Counted from the stretch's first letter, positions 46,530-56,192 are shown. The stretch is 64,000 bases of DNA from Atriophallophorus winterbourni (GCA_013407085.1 JACCGJ010008713.1:1-64000), one strand, 5' to 3'. Notes: a model not told the origin generated them from the letters alone. Numbers and translations: made by a program.

Positions 46530-47232
46530 GTTTGCGTGTCAACTGTCGACTTGTTCTTGATGAAGAATTCGTCTGGCACACAGTTGCGGTTTTTGTTGAA
46601 CACAGATCTTTCAAAGGCACACTAAGTAAATTCAGCCGTTCGATCCAATCCATTCCAAGCAAATCAAGTTTATCATGAGGAGTCAAGTAAACTAAAACAG
46701 TTGCTTGCTCACCATTGAAATCAATCTCACAAGTAAGTTGTCCGTCAATCCGAAGTGGTTCACCAGAGGCATTTCGCGCATTCATTTCCGTGGGATAGAC
46801 TGTTGGGCCGCCAATCTGCTTCCTCGTTGAGCGGGAAATCAATGTGGCGTCTGAGGATGTGTCGATTTGCAACGAAACAGTCTTGCCCTGCATTCTCACT
46901 GCGACATATATTCGTCTGCTTGCCAAATCTACTTCAAAGGTTGCAATGACAGCATTCATTCTGTCCCGGTTCCCATTCGATTTAGGATTATGAAGACAGT
47001 TTGCACCGGTTCGATGGTTTGCTCTGCAATGCGACTCTTTGTGACCGATGCGCTTGCACCTGCGGCACTTGTAAGTTCTGAACTGACAATACTTCGAATA
47101 GTGCCAGCCACCACAATTCCAACAGGCACTTTTGGGTTTCGAAGAATTTTTGAGAGGACTTTGAGAATTACTGTGTGCTGCTAAGTTCTTGTACACTCGA
47201 GGCTCCATTTTCTGTCCGGCGTTCTTAATCAA
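46522..47232 (-). pseudogene. Gypsy gag zinc knuckles and aspartic protease
   Basis: About 236 codons. A knuckle-like CWNCGGWHYSKYC and a canonical CX2CX4HX4C knuckle (CRRCKRIGHKESHC) lie near the start. A retroviral-type protease follows, with active-site DTSS (usually DTGS or DTAS) and LLGMDWI near its end. Gag upstream is in another frame; the switch near 47232 may be a natural frameshift or damage. Protease would process the polyprotein in particles. Confidence 0.8.
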
Positions 47233-47600
47233 CTTGGTATCATGTTAAGGTTCACCATTCTGTGACATTCAGCTGCTATGTCTTGAAGGGTCATTTCCGG
47301 CTCGTGCTCCAGTTTGCTCAGAATTCTTCTTCGAAAGTCTGCGTCTGCTGGTGATTGAAGACTGCAAACAAACATCAAGCATTTGAACTGATTTGGTGTC
47401 ATCGAACCGAGCTTGAATCTTTCAAACTCTCGATTGATGATAGCAGCATGCGTGGTGTAGTCGTCTGTTTCCATTTTATGCAGTTTAAGACAATTGTAAC
47501 GAATGCTGAATAAGATGATTGTTCGCCAAAGATTGTCGTGTGTTTCAATGGTTTCGTCAAAGGTGAACTCTCGAACACATTTTGGAAGAATATATATATA
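47229..47600 (-). pseudogene. Gypsy gag, downstream part
   Basis: Minus-strand gag containing LSIRYNCLKL-like sequence and QSPADADFRRRILSKL, upstream of the zinc knuckles. It is separated from the gag start (48623-48941) by the RTE insertion. The first codons of the open stretch (YIYIYI) come from the TATATA at the insertion boundary. Confidence 0.75.
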
Positions 47601-47603
47601 TAT

Positions 47604-48622
47604 ATAGCTGCTCATAAAGCAGCTGTATGAAGGTGCCTCCTGTCAGGTAATTCACAACGGAAGACTGACCGATCCATTCGGAGTTGAGACTGGCGTTCGC
47701 CAGGGATGCCTCTTATCCCCAATGATTTTTCTGTTGGTAATAGACTGGATAATGAAACACACAGTAAAAGGTGAGAGGAATGGTATCGATTGGAAGGAAT
47801 CCGAGCATTTGGAGGATCTGGAATACGCTGATGATGTCTGCTTGATATCACGTGACCCCCAACGTCTTCAGAGAAAGACCGATAGACTAGCACACTTTGC
47901 TTCATATGCAGGACTACGCGTGAATACCGAAAAAACAGAAGTCCTCCGTGTGCTAACTGATGAGCACCCATCAATCACCATCAATGGTAAAGCAGTCAAA
48001 GACGTCACGCAATTCGTCTACCTCGGCAGCATTGTTTCAATAAGTGGTGGCACGGACGAAGACATAGTCGCCAGAATCGGCAAAGCAAGATACGCGTTCA
48101 TAGCTTTGAAACCCATTTGGGAGTCGAAGGTTCTATCAAGAACGCACGAAACTCCGTATATTCAGAAGCAACGTCAAATCCGTGCTACTCTATGGATCGG
48201 AAACCTGGCGAGTGACAGCAAAGTCTTCTGGCCGCTTGCAATCATTCCACAATAATTGCCTCCGTCGAATTATTGGGGTAAAATGGCCAGAAAAGATAAG
48301 GAATCAAGACCTGTGGCAGATTGCTGCTGAGGACCCGATCGCCCAGCAGATCAGTAGAAGAAAGTGGAGATGGGTTGGGCACACTTTGCGGAAACCTAAT
48401 GATGACATCACGCGTCATGCTCTGGTATGGAACCCAATCGGGAAGAGACGGGTCGGACGCCCAAGGCTATCTTGGAAGCGCTCGTGTGAAGAGGAGATCC
48501 GCAAGTGTGGACTTAACGGGAACGACATCAAACTGGCTGCTATGGACAGACCAAAGTGGAGACAAGTTGCCGAGGCCCTATGTTCCCCCAGGAACTCAAG
48601 GGATTAATCAATCAATCATAGC
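47604..48622 (+). mobile_element. RTE-like LINE, 5' truncated, inserted in gag
   Basis: Plus-strand insertion of about 1 kb, flanked on the left by TATATATATA and ending in the repeat tail ATTAATCAATCAATCAT. The uninterrupted gag arrangement is preserved at 54345-54395, which fixes the insertion. The protein part starts at QLYEGASCQVIHNG, then TGVRQGCLLSP, IFLLVIDWIM, YADD (about 47826) and the C-terminus WVGHTLRKP to the stop at 48607. A frameshift lies at about 48135-48185. It is a different RTE subfamily from 12938-15990. Confidence 0.85.
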
Positions 48623-48941
48623 GTTCGTGCTCAACAGGACTAAGATTTCTCAACAATAGGCGAACAATCCATGCATCACCTTCACCCGCTAGTTCAACTC
48701 CGAAAATGTCTTCGTATTTCTGGCACCAAGCATTGAATGTTGTTCCCGATACTGCATCAAAATGGAACTCTGTGATGGATGCTGCGATTGAGTCGACTGA
48801 TTGTTGCTGTATCTGTTCTTCGGGTTCATCTTTGATATTCAGCTTCTGCGAAAAACGTTCCATGAGCTGCTTCTGTGATTTTTTGAACTGCGCTTGCTGT
48901 TGCTGAAGTAATGCTTACATTTGCTCAAAGCTGATAGCCAT
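48612..48941 (-). pseudogene. Gypsy gag, N-terminal part
   Basis: ATG at 48941-48939 next to the primer-binding region. A TAA at 48917-48915 stops the frame after eight codons, then a Q/K-rich stretch continues to SITEFHFDAVSG, typical of Gypsy gag starts. The same stop occurs in the duplicate at 54672-54674, so it predates the duplication. Confidence 0.75.
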
Positions 48942-48958
48942 ATTCCCGTCGCCAAGTC
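48942..48958 (-). other. Putative primer-binding region
   Basis: Directly downstream of the 5' LTR in minus orientation: GACTTGGCGACGGGAA. The position fits a tRNA primer-binding site; I cannot name the tRNA. Confidence 0.45.
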
Positions 48959-49208
48959 TGTTGTGTTTTTGGAGCGAGTTCCGGCTGACCCAACACTCAC
49001 GAAAGTGGGAGAAGACGACTGACATAACGCTTCGTTTTATTTGCAGCTCAATTTTATATATGTGTACAATTAACCAACTAGATGAACGAAAGTGAAGCCA
49101 AGCTACTATATTGATTCAAATCGGCGAGCTATGTTCAATTGATTAAAATCGATCAATACTTCCAAAGCAGTGTGAGTTTTGATGTGCCTAGATTGAACGA
49201 CCTTGACA
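48959..49208 (-). repeat. 5' LTR of the Gypsy element
   Basis: 250 bp LTR, TGTTGTG...CTTGACA in plus reading, followed by the GCAAA target duplication. Nearly identical to 54712-54961. Confidence 0.9.
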
Positions 49209-49460
49209 GCAAATTCTGATCATAACAATAAACTGATCGATGGGTTACGCAATGTGACATGTCAACGTGCGACTCAGTTATTGATAATGGTGGATTCCGA
49301 CCTTCATCAGCTTTACATTCGAGACAATCATCCGTCATAAAATGTCTACAAGCACCTTCGTACCAGGCATCCGTTATTCTTACTTTCCACGGGCACGAAG
49401 TATATATTAGCTGACCAATCAGAATCCGTTCAAGGGGCACGAATCAGAATGCGTTTATTT
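49209..49460. repeat. Target flank, partly duplicated elsewhere
   Basis: 49209-49369 recurs almost unchanged at 54962-55119, so a block of LTR plus flanking DNA was duplicated. The rest (49370-49460) leads into the promoter region of the MULE gene; it has a GGGCACGAA...AATCAGAA pair as a direct repeat. Confidence 0.8.
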
Positions 49461-49465
49461 TTAAG

Positions 49466-49495
49466 CCAATCATGGCATCTGGCCGTCCTTTAAAA
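49466..49495 (+). promoter_or_regulatory. Possible CCAAT and TATA-like boxes of the MULE gene
   Basis: CCAAT at 49466-49470 and TTTAAAA at 49489-49495, about 40 bases upstream of the ATG at 49531. Short motifs only; promoter function is inferred. Confidence 0.35.
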
Positions 49496-49530
49496 AGCGC
49501 TGCATAGCCTACACGCAGCATATTTTGACG

Positions 49531-51314
49531 ATGTCGCTATTTCAGGTTTTTGCAGAAATTTTCGGAACCGTTGCCGACCCCATACAATTTGAATCCCTAG
49601 TTGAAGCAGCAGGTGCTATTTCCAGGTTTCAAAGCTCCACTGGTTCATCGTATTACATTCGGAGCACAGCACCAAATGGCAGGTTTGTGTTAGCTTAACT
49701 TTGAAAATTTGCAGATCCCGGACTTACGAATGCGTAAAAGCTGGACGACACCAGCCATCTTCCCGAGGAATTCGTCGAACGCAATCCCGTAAAATCGGAT
49801 GTGGGTCAAGAATACTCATCTCGAGGTTGCCTAGTGAAAGGTTTGGTGTCTCTCGAGTTTCCTTGGAGTACAACCATCCCATTAATTTATTAATGGCTAA
49901 ATACGAACCGACTCATAGGCGCCTCTCACTGGACGAGATGTCAACGATAACCCCTTGGTTGTTGAACAACACTCCATCGTTCAACATATGCAATTATATT
50001 CAAACGCAGATGGGGAAATACGTCACGCCGTGTGACGTAAGAAACATGCGATGGAAGCTGCTGGCGAGTCACAAAACCACAAGTTGTTTATACGACTTGA
50101 GCACCCAGCTCAATACATCCGGCCGTTGTTCTATGGAAACTGATGCTGAGAGCAATCTCACTCATTTCATATTTATGACGAATGAACAGAAAACCCTTTG
50201 CCGCCGGTTTCCTCATTTCATTGGCATTGACTCAAATTTCAAGAGTTGCCGTGAAAAGTACCAATTATTCGTCATTGTTGTGGTAGATGGCTGCGGTAAG
50301 GGTATTCCTGTTTGCTTCGGATGGTTGCGGACGGAGACCACAGCGTCCATATCTTTGTTCCTACACAAGTTTTTGGAATTCGCTAACCCTGTTAGCATTC
50401 TGTCGGTCATGATGGATGACAGCGCTGCCACTCAGGCTGCAGTGAGAGCTGAAATGCCAGCAGCACACGTGTTTCTGTGTCGTGTACACATTATACGGAA
50501 TGTTACCAAAAGAGTATGTTCATCTTAATTACTTAACATGTTTACAGCAACCTGGTGCCTTGTTTATGAAGTGGTTCTACGTAGCCATGAGCACGCGCAA
50601 CAGGTGGAGATATATTCTATATTTGAATGCCATGAATAGGGTTAACGAAACCCTATACCAACAGTACGTGAGGCCAAGACTGATTCACCGAGCCTCAATG
50701 TGGACAACAATCAGATCGCCTCGAGTTCCCACTTTTGGCCGAAGGGACAATAACTTCGTTGAAGCCACCCATCGGTCAATAAAGAGGCAAAATTTGAGTG
50801 GGAACATTTGTCTCTGGCAAGCTGTCGAAAGAACGAAGGACGTCTTCCAACACATCCTTCAGAATCGTCAGGCTCTGTTTGTCTCTACCAGTCGTGGGCC
50901 TCGCGAAATTCCTCAGCACCCTGAGCTTGATGGAATGTGCACCCTGCTAGTACCCAAAGCCGTGGAATTGCTGACCGACCACCTGCGGCAAAACCGTCTG
51001 ATGACTTGCGTCAACATACAAGAATTATGCGCGGTGACTGAAGGTTCCAAGACATACAAGGTATCTACAGTCACCTGGCAGTATGATTGTCCATTTTTCA
51101 CCGATTATCGTCTGCCTTGTCGGCATGCTTTGTATGTCAGAAACGTACGAGTTATTCCCATGGGTTAGTGAAATTCATTCGCTTAACCAATTGGCTTTCA
51201 GATGATTATCCCATTTTCAATCGTTGGCAAAGATGTTACAACGAAATGCTGCCAATAACTTCAGGTTATGTTGACCAGGCAATGACATCTTACGCCCATC
51301 AATCCGGTATATAA
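49531..51314 (+). CDS. MULE/SWIM-type transposase-like protein, intact, four exons
   Basis: Exons 49531-49682, 49715-50513, 50548-51163 and 51202-51314 join into a 559-codon frame without stops. The introns are 32, 34 and 38 nt, all GT...AG and phase-consistent. Residues about 40-110 form a Cys/His region (C56, C80, YNHP near 104) like the FAR1/FLYWCH-type DNA-binding part of Mutator-like transposases. The MULE catalytic core spans about 205-400: candidate acidic residues D223 (IGIDSNFKS), D285/D286 (MMDDSAAT) and E389 (NNFVEATHRS), plus the CRVH motif at 306-309. A SWIM-like zinc finger lies at about 498-510 (CPFFTDYRLPCRH), but the first Cys of the usual CxC is Tyr496. A polyA signal follows 22 bases after the stop. 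It could be an active transposase or a domesticated nuclear protein; no terminal inverted repeats were seen. Confidence 0.88.
49683..49714 (+). other. 32-nt intron 1 of the MULE gene
   Basis: GTTTGT donor and TTTGCAG acceptor. It splits an AGA codon after the second base. An in-frame TAA inside shows that splicing is needed. Confidence 0.85.
50514..50547 (+). other. 34-nt intron 2 of the MULE gene
   Basis: GTATGT donor and TTTACAG acceptor, between codons for Arg317 and Gln318. It contains a TAA in the exon 2 frame. Confidence 0.85.
51164..51201 (+). other. 38-nt intron 3 of the MULE gene
   Basis: GTTAGT donor and CTTTCAG acceptor, phase 1; reading into it would stop at once (TAG). Confidence 0.85.
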
Positions 51315-51336
51315 GTGTTCTGGAAACGAATAATGC

Positions 51337-51342
51337 AATAAA
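51337..51342 (+). terminator. Polyadenylation signal AATAAA
   Basis: AATAAA 22 bases after the MULE gene stop codon. Confidence 0.6.
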
Positions 51343-51380
51343 AATTCGTCTAATTTCGTTTTAAAGTCATGTAAGTTAGT

Positions 51381-51700
51381 GGTTTGCAAGGCCAAATCAA
51401 CACCATCAGCCTCGGCGACGCGTCTAAATGGAATGGAATTCAGTATACACGGGCTTTCGTCCCCGCAGTTTCGAAATGTAAAATGCTGCAGCTTGGGAAG
51501 AAATCACACGATCAGAATCTGTTGAGGTTTTCGCTTCAAAACTCGATGAGTTTATGACGAACAATGCGGTATGCGAATGTCCAACTAAAACAGACACGGA
51601 CTGTACTGTTGGCGTGAGCAACGGTTGAAGGTAAACTGTTCCAACTAAAACAGACACGGACAGAATAAAAAAACCTGCTACATTTCATGCACGATCTACA
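51381..51700. pseudogene. Mosaic of small CR1 fragments
   Basis: Plus strand: an ORF1 piece (51381-51452, same sequence as about 39692-39763) followed by ORF2 scraps (51470-51500 CKMLQLGK; 51500-51590 EITRSES and KLDEFMTN). Minus strand: one or two copies of a C-terminal VCF-WNSLP scrap (51590-51660), seen as a repeated CCAACTAAAACAGACACGGA. Confidence 0.65.
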
Positions 51701-52239
51701 CTACACACACATGTTAGTGTATTCATTGTTTTCACAACCAAGATAACACAGAACGTCTGAAATGGACCCCTCACGGTCGACACATTTTAGAAACATTTCA
51801 TGCTTTCAGATGAGAAGGTGTGACAGTTGGGAATAAAATGTTCCGTTTTATTTTTAAGCTGATTAGGTAGGTTGAGTGCACGCCATTTGAATTCGTCTGG
51901 CTGTAACAACGTGTGAACGAAACGAAATATGACTGCGCATTCGGTACAATTGTTACAGTACCACATGCACGATCTACACTACACACACACGTTAGTGTAT
52001 CCATTGTTTTCACAACCAAGATAACACAGAACGTCTGAAATGGACCCCTCACGGTCGACACATTTTAGAAACATTTCATGCTTTCAGATGAGAAGGTGTG
52101 ACAGTTGGGAATAAAATGTTCCGTTTTAATTTTAAGCTGATTAGGTAGGTGGAGTGCACGCCATTTGAATTCGTCTGGCTGTAACAACGTGCAAACGAAA
52201 CAAAATATGACTGCGCATTCGGTACAATTGTTACAGTAC
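51686..52239. repeat. 278 bp tandem duplication
   Basis: Two direct copies, 51686-51963 and 51964-52239, beginning CATGCACGATCTACACTACA and ending TTGTTACAGTA. They differ at a few positions. No coding content and no similarity to other repeats in the window; it could be an LTR-like or satellite unit. Confidence 0.9.
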
Positions 52240-52369
52240 AAACAGTACATTTATTCTCTTATGAAACTCATTACCGTCGGGTGTTGTGCATTTACCTATT
52301 GAAAGGATTTTCATCAGCATGGTTAAGTTAATCCAGTTAGCATGTAATGCAACCGTTTCTATTTATATA
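52240..52369. other. No recognised feature
   Basis: Short unassigned stretch before the next CR1. Confidence 0.4.
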
Positions 52370-54085
52370 CTCTCGCTCAATTTTATGCAAATGTTTTAAG
52401 CCCGATAACGGTTAGGGCGAATGAGACTTTACTGACATCGATTGTATCTCAACAACTGAATGATATTGAAATTAATTCAGCGATTATACGAAGACACTTG
52501 TGTCGACTGAACCCTAGGAAATCTCCTGGAGCCGATGGAATAACACCAGCACTACTAAAATCCTGTGACCAGCAGGATTTTAGAACCACTATGCCAATTG
52601 TTCCAACATTCCCTAACCGAAGGAGTGGTGCCAACAGAGTGGAAGATAGGGGTAATTTCACCAATTTATAAGGGTGGTAGCCGTTCAGATCCCGCGCATA
52701 GTTACGGAAAATATAGTTCATCACTTGGAATCACGAATTATACTATCTGTCGCCCAGCATGGGTTTCGTAAAGCTCGCTCATGCTTGACAAACTTGCTGA
52801 CGGTATTAAACGATTGGACTCAAACGGTTGACGCAGGAGACAGTGTGCACGCGTGAAATATCTGGATATGTCGAAAGCTTTCGACAGCGTTAATCACTTC
52901 CTGTTGCTACAAAAGCTGAAACAGATTGCTATTGACGGGCAGCTACTCGTGTGGTTCGAAAGCTACCTCATTGGGCGCAAGGCAACCGTTCGGATTAACG
53001 TGGTACAATCACGAGTCATTAATACCTCCAGTGGTGTACCGCAAGGTTCCGTTCTCGGTCCAGTGCTTTTCTTAGTTTACATCAATGATTTACCTGAGAC
53101 GCTCTCATGCAAGGTAGTTCTTTTTGCGGATGATGTTAAACTTTGGATGCGAATACAATCAATTGCAGACTGCGTAAAACTGCAAAGTGATTTAGATGCA
53201 CTACACGAATGGTCAGTTAGAAATAAACTGCCGTTCAATTTTCAAAAATGCAAGTTACTGCAAATCGGTAAGCCCTTTCAGTACGAATATCACTTTGGGC
53301 AGAAGATTTTGAGCTGGACGGAATCGGAGAAGGATCTTGGAGTCTGGATATGTGGCAGCCTAATTAACAGCGTGCATTGTGAGGTCATTTACAAGCGTGC
53401 TTCAAAGCTTCTAGGTATGCTTCGACGGATCTTCAGAACCTTTACGACTGTAACGTTGCCAAGAATCATGAAGACCTACTTAATTCCCACAATGGAACAC
53501 GCATCGCAAGCATGGACTCCGTGGATGAAAAAAGATATATTCTTGCTTGACAGGATATATCATCGTGCAACTAAACTCGTGCGTGGTTTTCGAGACCTTA
53601 CATACGAGGAAAGGTTGAAAAAGCTAAAGCTCCCCACTCCCCTTCAACGTAGACTTCGAAGTGACGTTATCATTACTTACAAGATATTGAATACTCCAGA
53701 TCATCCACTTAAACATTTGTTCAAATACCGTGAATACGGAATTACACGTAGCCACTCAGCGGCACTACAAATTCCCCATTCCCGTACTAATTGTCGCCGA
53801 TATTTCTATTCGGTACGTGTCTGTTTCCTGTGGAATGCCCTTCCCGAAGCAATTATCACCTCTCCCTGTATCAAAACATTCACTCGAACCTTGGACAATT
53901 ATTTGTTACATAACGATTTGACGATGCCCATGTATTGACTCAGGGTAAGCATATTACTTGACATCGTGACATCGTATAATTGGATTTTTTTATAACTCTT
54001 ATTGAACGCATATTTACTAGGATATGGTAATTGTGAAGCTATGTGCTTTTTGTGACCATAAATTCTTGAATCGTGAATCTTGAAT
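52370..54085 (+). mobile_element. CR1-like LINE, 5' truncated at the RT
   Basis: Plus-strand copy: RT start (NPRKSPGADGITP near 52515), a frameshift near 52570, a deletion near 52695 that removes the NYRPVTLLP segment, and an in-frame stop near 52855. A clean 361-codon RT follows at 52853-53938: [52 protein letters not shown]. The 3' stem-loop (54026-54060) and TTGAATC-type tail end at about 54085. Sister of the 34706-35654 fragment. Confidence 0.85.
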
Positions 54086-54300
54086 ATGTTCTAAGCTCTG
54101 GAAAAGAAGCTTGGTTGTTTACTATCTCTTCAGGTCATATAGAAAAATTGCTATCTATGCGACAGCTTGTTTGTTTCACATTGGGAATCTACTGTATGCC
54201 TGTCAATCTTATATGTTTAACGTGTTTTTTTTTAAAAAAAATTTCATTTATTCATGAAACGAGGAAAACCTTCCCGCCTGATAACACTCAAATTTTACTC
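54086..54300. other. No recognised feature
   Basis: AT-rich, including poly-T/poly-A near 54228-54243. No family signal. Confidence 0.4.
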
Positions 54301-55119
54301 GATTGTCGTGTGTTTCAATGGTTTCGTCAAAGGTGAACTCTCGAGCACATTTTGGAAGAATATAGTTTGTGTAACGTTCGTGTTCAACAGGACCAAGCTT
54401 TTTAAACAATAGGCGAACAAGCCATGCATCACCTTGACCCGCTAGTTCAACTCCGAAAATGTCTTCGTATTTCTGGCACCAAGCATTGAATGTTGTCCCC
54501 TATACTGCATCAAAATGGAACTCTGTGATGGATGCTGCGATTGAGTCGACTGATTGTTGCTGTATCTGTTCTTCGGGTTCATCTTTGATATTCAGCTTCT
54601 GCGAAAAACGTTCCATGAGCTGCTTCTGTGATTTTTTGAACTGCGCTTGCTGTTGCTGAAGTAATGCTTACATTTGCTCAAAGCTGATAGCCATATTCCC
54701 GTTGCCAAGTCTGTTGTGTTTTTGGAGCGAGTTCCGGCTGACCCAACACTCACGAAAGTGGGAGAAGACGACTGACATAACGCTTCGTTTTATTTACAGC
54801 TCAATTTTATATATGTGTACAATTAACCAACTAGATGAACGAAAGTGAAGCCAAGCTACTATATTGATTCAAATCGGCGAGCTATGTTCAATTGATTAAA
54901 ATCGATCAATACTTCCAAAGCAGTGTGAGTTTTGACGTTCCTAGATTAAACGACCTTGACAGCAAATTCTGATCATAACAATAAACTGATCGATGGGTTA
55001 CGCAATGTGACATGTCAACGTGCGACTCAGTTATTGATAATGGTGGATTCCGACCTTCATCAGCTTTACATTCGAGACAATCATCCGTCATAAAATGTCT
55101 ACAAGCACCTTCGTACCAT
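54301..55119 (-). repeat. Duplicate of Gypsy gag, LTR and flank, without the RTE
   Basis: Matches 47534-49369 after removal of the RTE insertion: gag piece (54301-54695), LTR (54712-54961) and the same non-element flank (54962-55119). Because the flank is included, this is a duplicated genomic segment and not a separate transposition. Confidence 0.88.
54712..54961 (-). repeat. LTR copy in the duplicated segment
   Basis: 250 bp, nearly identical to 48959-49208, with TGTTGTG and CTTGACA ends (plus reading) followed by the same GCAAATTCTG flank. Confidence 0.88.
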
Positions 55120-55401
55120 CTTGAATTACGCACTCCTTTATGACCATGTTTACGAGTTCATCCGTATAAGAAAACCAACTTCTCCAAACCATAAAAATAT
55201 TAAATATATAAACGCTGTACAGAATATAGTCTACAAATCACCCATACGAAATGACTGTCCTATCGTTCTAGAAGTTTTTCAGTGTTATGCGTTGAAGCTA
55301 CTAAACAAAATGAGTTAATTACTTTGTTCTATTTGCCGCTCCCCGGGGTATGAGTATTATAAAATTGGGTTACTCCTTATCCAAAAAAGACAGGTCATCT
55401 C
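55120..55401 (+). pseudogene. Decayed CR1 endonuclease fragment
   Basis: The open frame 55121-55318 aligns by eye with the CR1 endonuclease region IPLYNHI...YEAP...LVITLEY seen at 38633-38932 (here LLYDHV, VYKSPIRNDCPIVLEV). The flanking bases to 55401 have no feature. Confidence 0.5.
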
Positions 55402-55555
55402 TGTGGAGTGGCTGTCAGCATGATTACTCATTGTCCAATCAGAACGCAGTAGCTGTCAGTGTATCTATCTCTGTATTCTAATCCCCATGACTGATTCAAA
55501 TGTTTGTTGACGTGTAGTGAATACACATGTGTCGCCCTGATCTTGACTTTCCTAC
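55402..55555 (+). repeat. 5' LTR of the miniature element
   Basis: 154 bp, TGTGGAG...CTACA. Differs from the 3' LTR at about ten positions by eye, giving an age signal. Confidence 0.85.
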
Positions 55556-56020
55556 ATGGTGATGAGGATGATCAACGAGAAAACGTCGGATAGAACTGAC
55601 AACGCCCATTTTAGCGACTTTAATGTTCAACCACCGGCAGCACTCAGAATGGAAGGTGATGAAGGATTGGCAGAGAGATGGAAACTGTGGAAGCAACAGT
55701 TTATCGACTTTCGGACGTTGGCGAACCTGACGAATACCGATAAAGCGTATCAAATGGCGACGCAGAGGAATGCGCTTGGTGATCAGGAGACGAAGTTCAT
55801 ACAGTGTTTCACCTTTGATGAGAACGAAGACGCAAATGACTGGGAAACATTCATCGAGAAGCTCGAAAAACATTGCCTCGGTCAAGTTAACGATACATTT
55901 GAACGATATAAATTCAATTGCCGGGTCCAAGATTCGGATGAGCCGATCGAACATGATAGTGATACAGAGCATCCAAACGAAATAAATTTGCGCAACCGCA
56001 CAGTACGTAAGTTCATTTGA
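55556..56020 (+). CDS. Gag-like ORF of the miniature LTR element
   Basis: An open frame of about 150 codons. It starts among ATG codons at 55558-55566 and reads NVQPPAALRMEGD, then RWKLWKQQFIDFR, DANDWETFIEKLEKHC and ERYKFNCRVQ, a layout typical of Gypsy capsid-type gag. After that the sequence jumps to an acidic stretch and a basic RNRTVRK end, suggesting a large deletion that fused gag to the pol C-terminus. No zinc knuckle. It may be expressed as a small capsid-like protein; that is inference. Confidence 0.7.
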   Translation: MVMRMINEKTSDRTDNAHFSDFNVQPPAALRMEGDEGLAERWKLWKQQFIDFRTLANLTNTDKAYQMATQRNALGDQETKFIQCFTFDENEDANDWETFIEKLEKHCLGQVNDTFERYKFNCRVQDSDEPIEHDSDTEHPNEINLRNRTVRKFI

Positions 56021-56032
56021 AAAACGGAAAGA

Positions 56033-56187
56033 TGTGGACTGGCTGTCAGCATGAATACTCATTGTCCAATCAGAATGCAGTAGCTGTCAGTGTATCTATC
56101 TCTGTATTCTAATTCCCATGAATGATTCATATGTTTGTTGACGTGTAGTGAATACACATGTGTCGCCCTGATCTTGACTTTTCTACA
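56033..56187 (+). repeat. 3' LTR of the miniature element
   Basis: 155 bp copy of 55402-55555, followed directly by the ATCTC target duplication. Confidence 0.85.
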
Positions 56188-56192
56188 ATCTC

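Larger units (their letters stand above)
45689..49208 (-). mobile_element. Ty3/Gypsy LTR element, pol-deleted, with nested RTE
   Basis: Minus-strand LTR retrotransposon. It is flanked by a 5 bp target duplication, GCAAA (45684-45688 and 49209-49213), and bounded by two LTRs with TG...CA ends (45689-46012 and 48959-49208). Internally it has a primer-binding region next to the upstream LTR, gag, two zinc knuckles, protease, a remnant of the pol C-terminus and a polypurine tract. RT, RNase H and integrase are absent, so it is a gag-protease derivative. An RTE fragment (47604-48622) is inserted in gag. Confidence 0.88.
55402..56187 (+). mobile_element. Miniature LTR element carrying only gag
   Basis: 786 bp element with two LTRs (55402-55555 and 56033-56187) that begin TGTGGA and end CTACA, flanked by a perfect 5 bp target duplication, ATCTC (55397-55401 and 56188-56192). 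Internally it has TGGTGATGAGG at the primer-binding position, a gag-like ORF, and a purine-rich GGAAAGA before the second LTR. No protease, RT or integrase. It fits the class of short non-autonomous gag-only LTR elements, mobilised by a related complete element. Confidence 0.88.

Noticed and set aside
49153..49440. A Cys-rich minus-strand open frame, also present at 54906-55133.
   Set aside because: It crosses the LTR boundary and its duplicate is explained by segmental duplication; no family signal beyond scattered cysteines.
55496..56062. A 188-codon minus-strand open frame.
   Set aside because: Antisense to the gag-like ORF and extends into both LTRs; gag similarity is on the plus strand.
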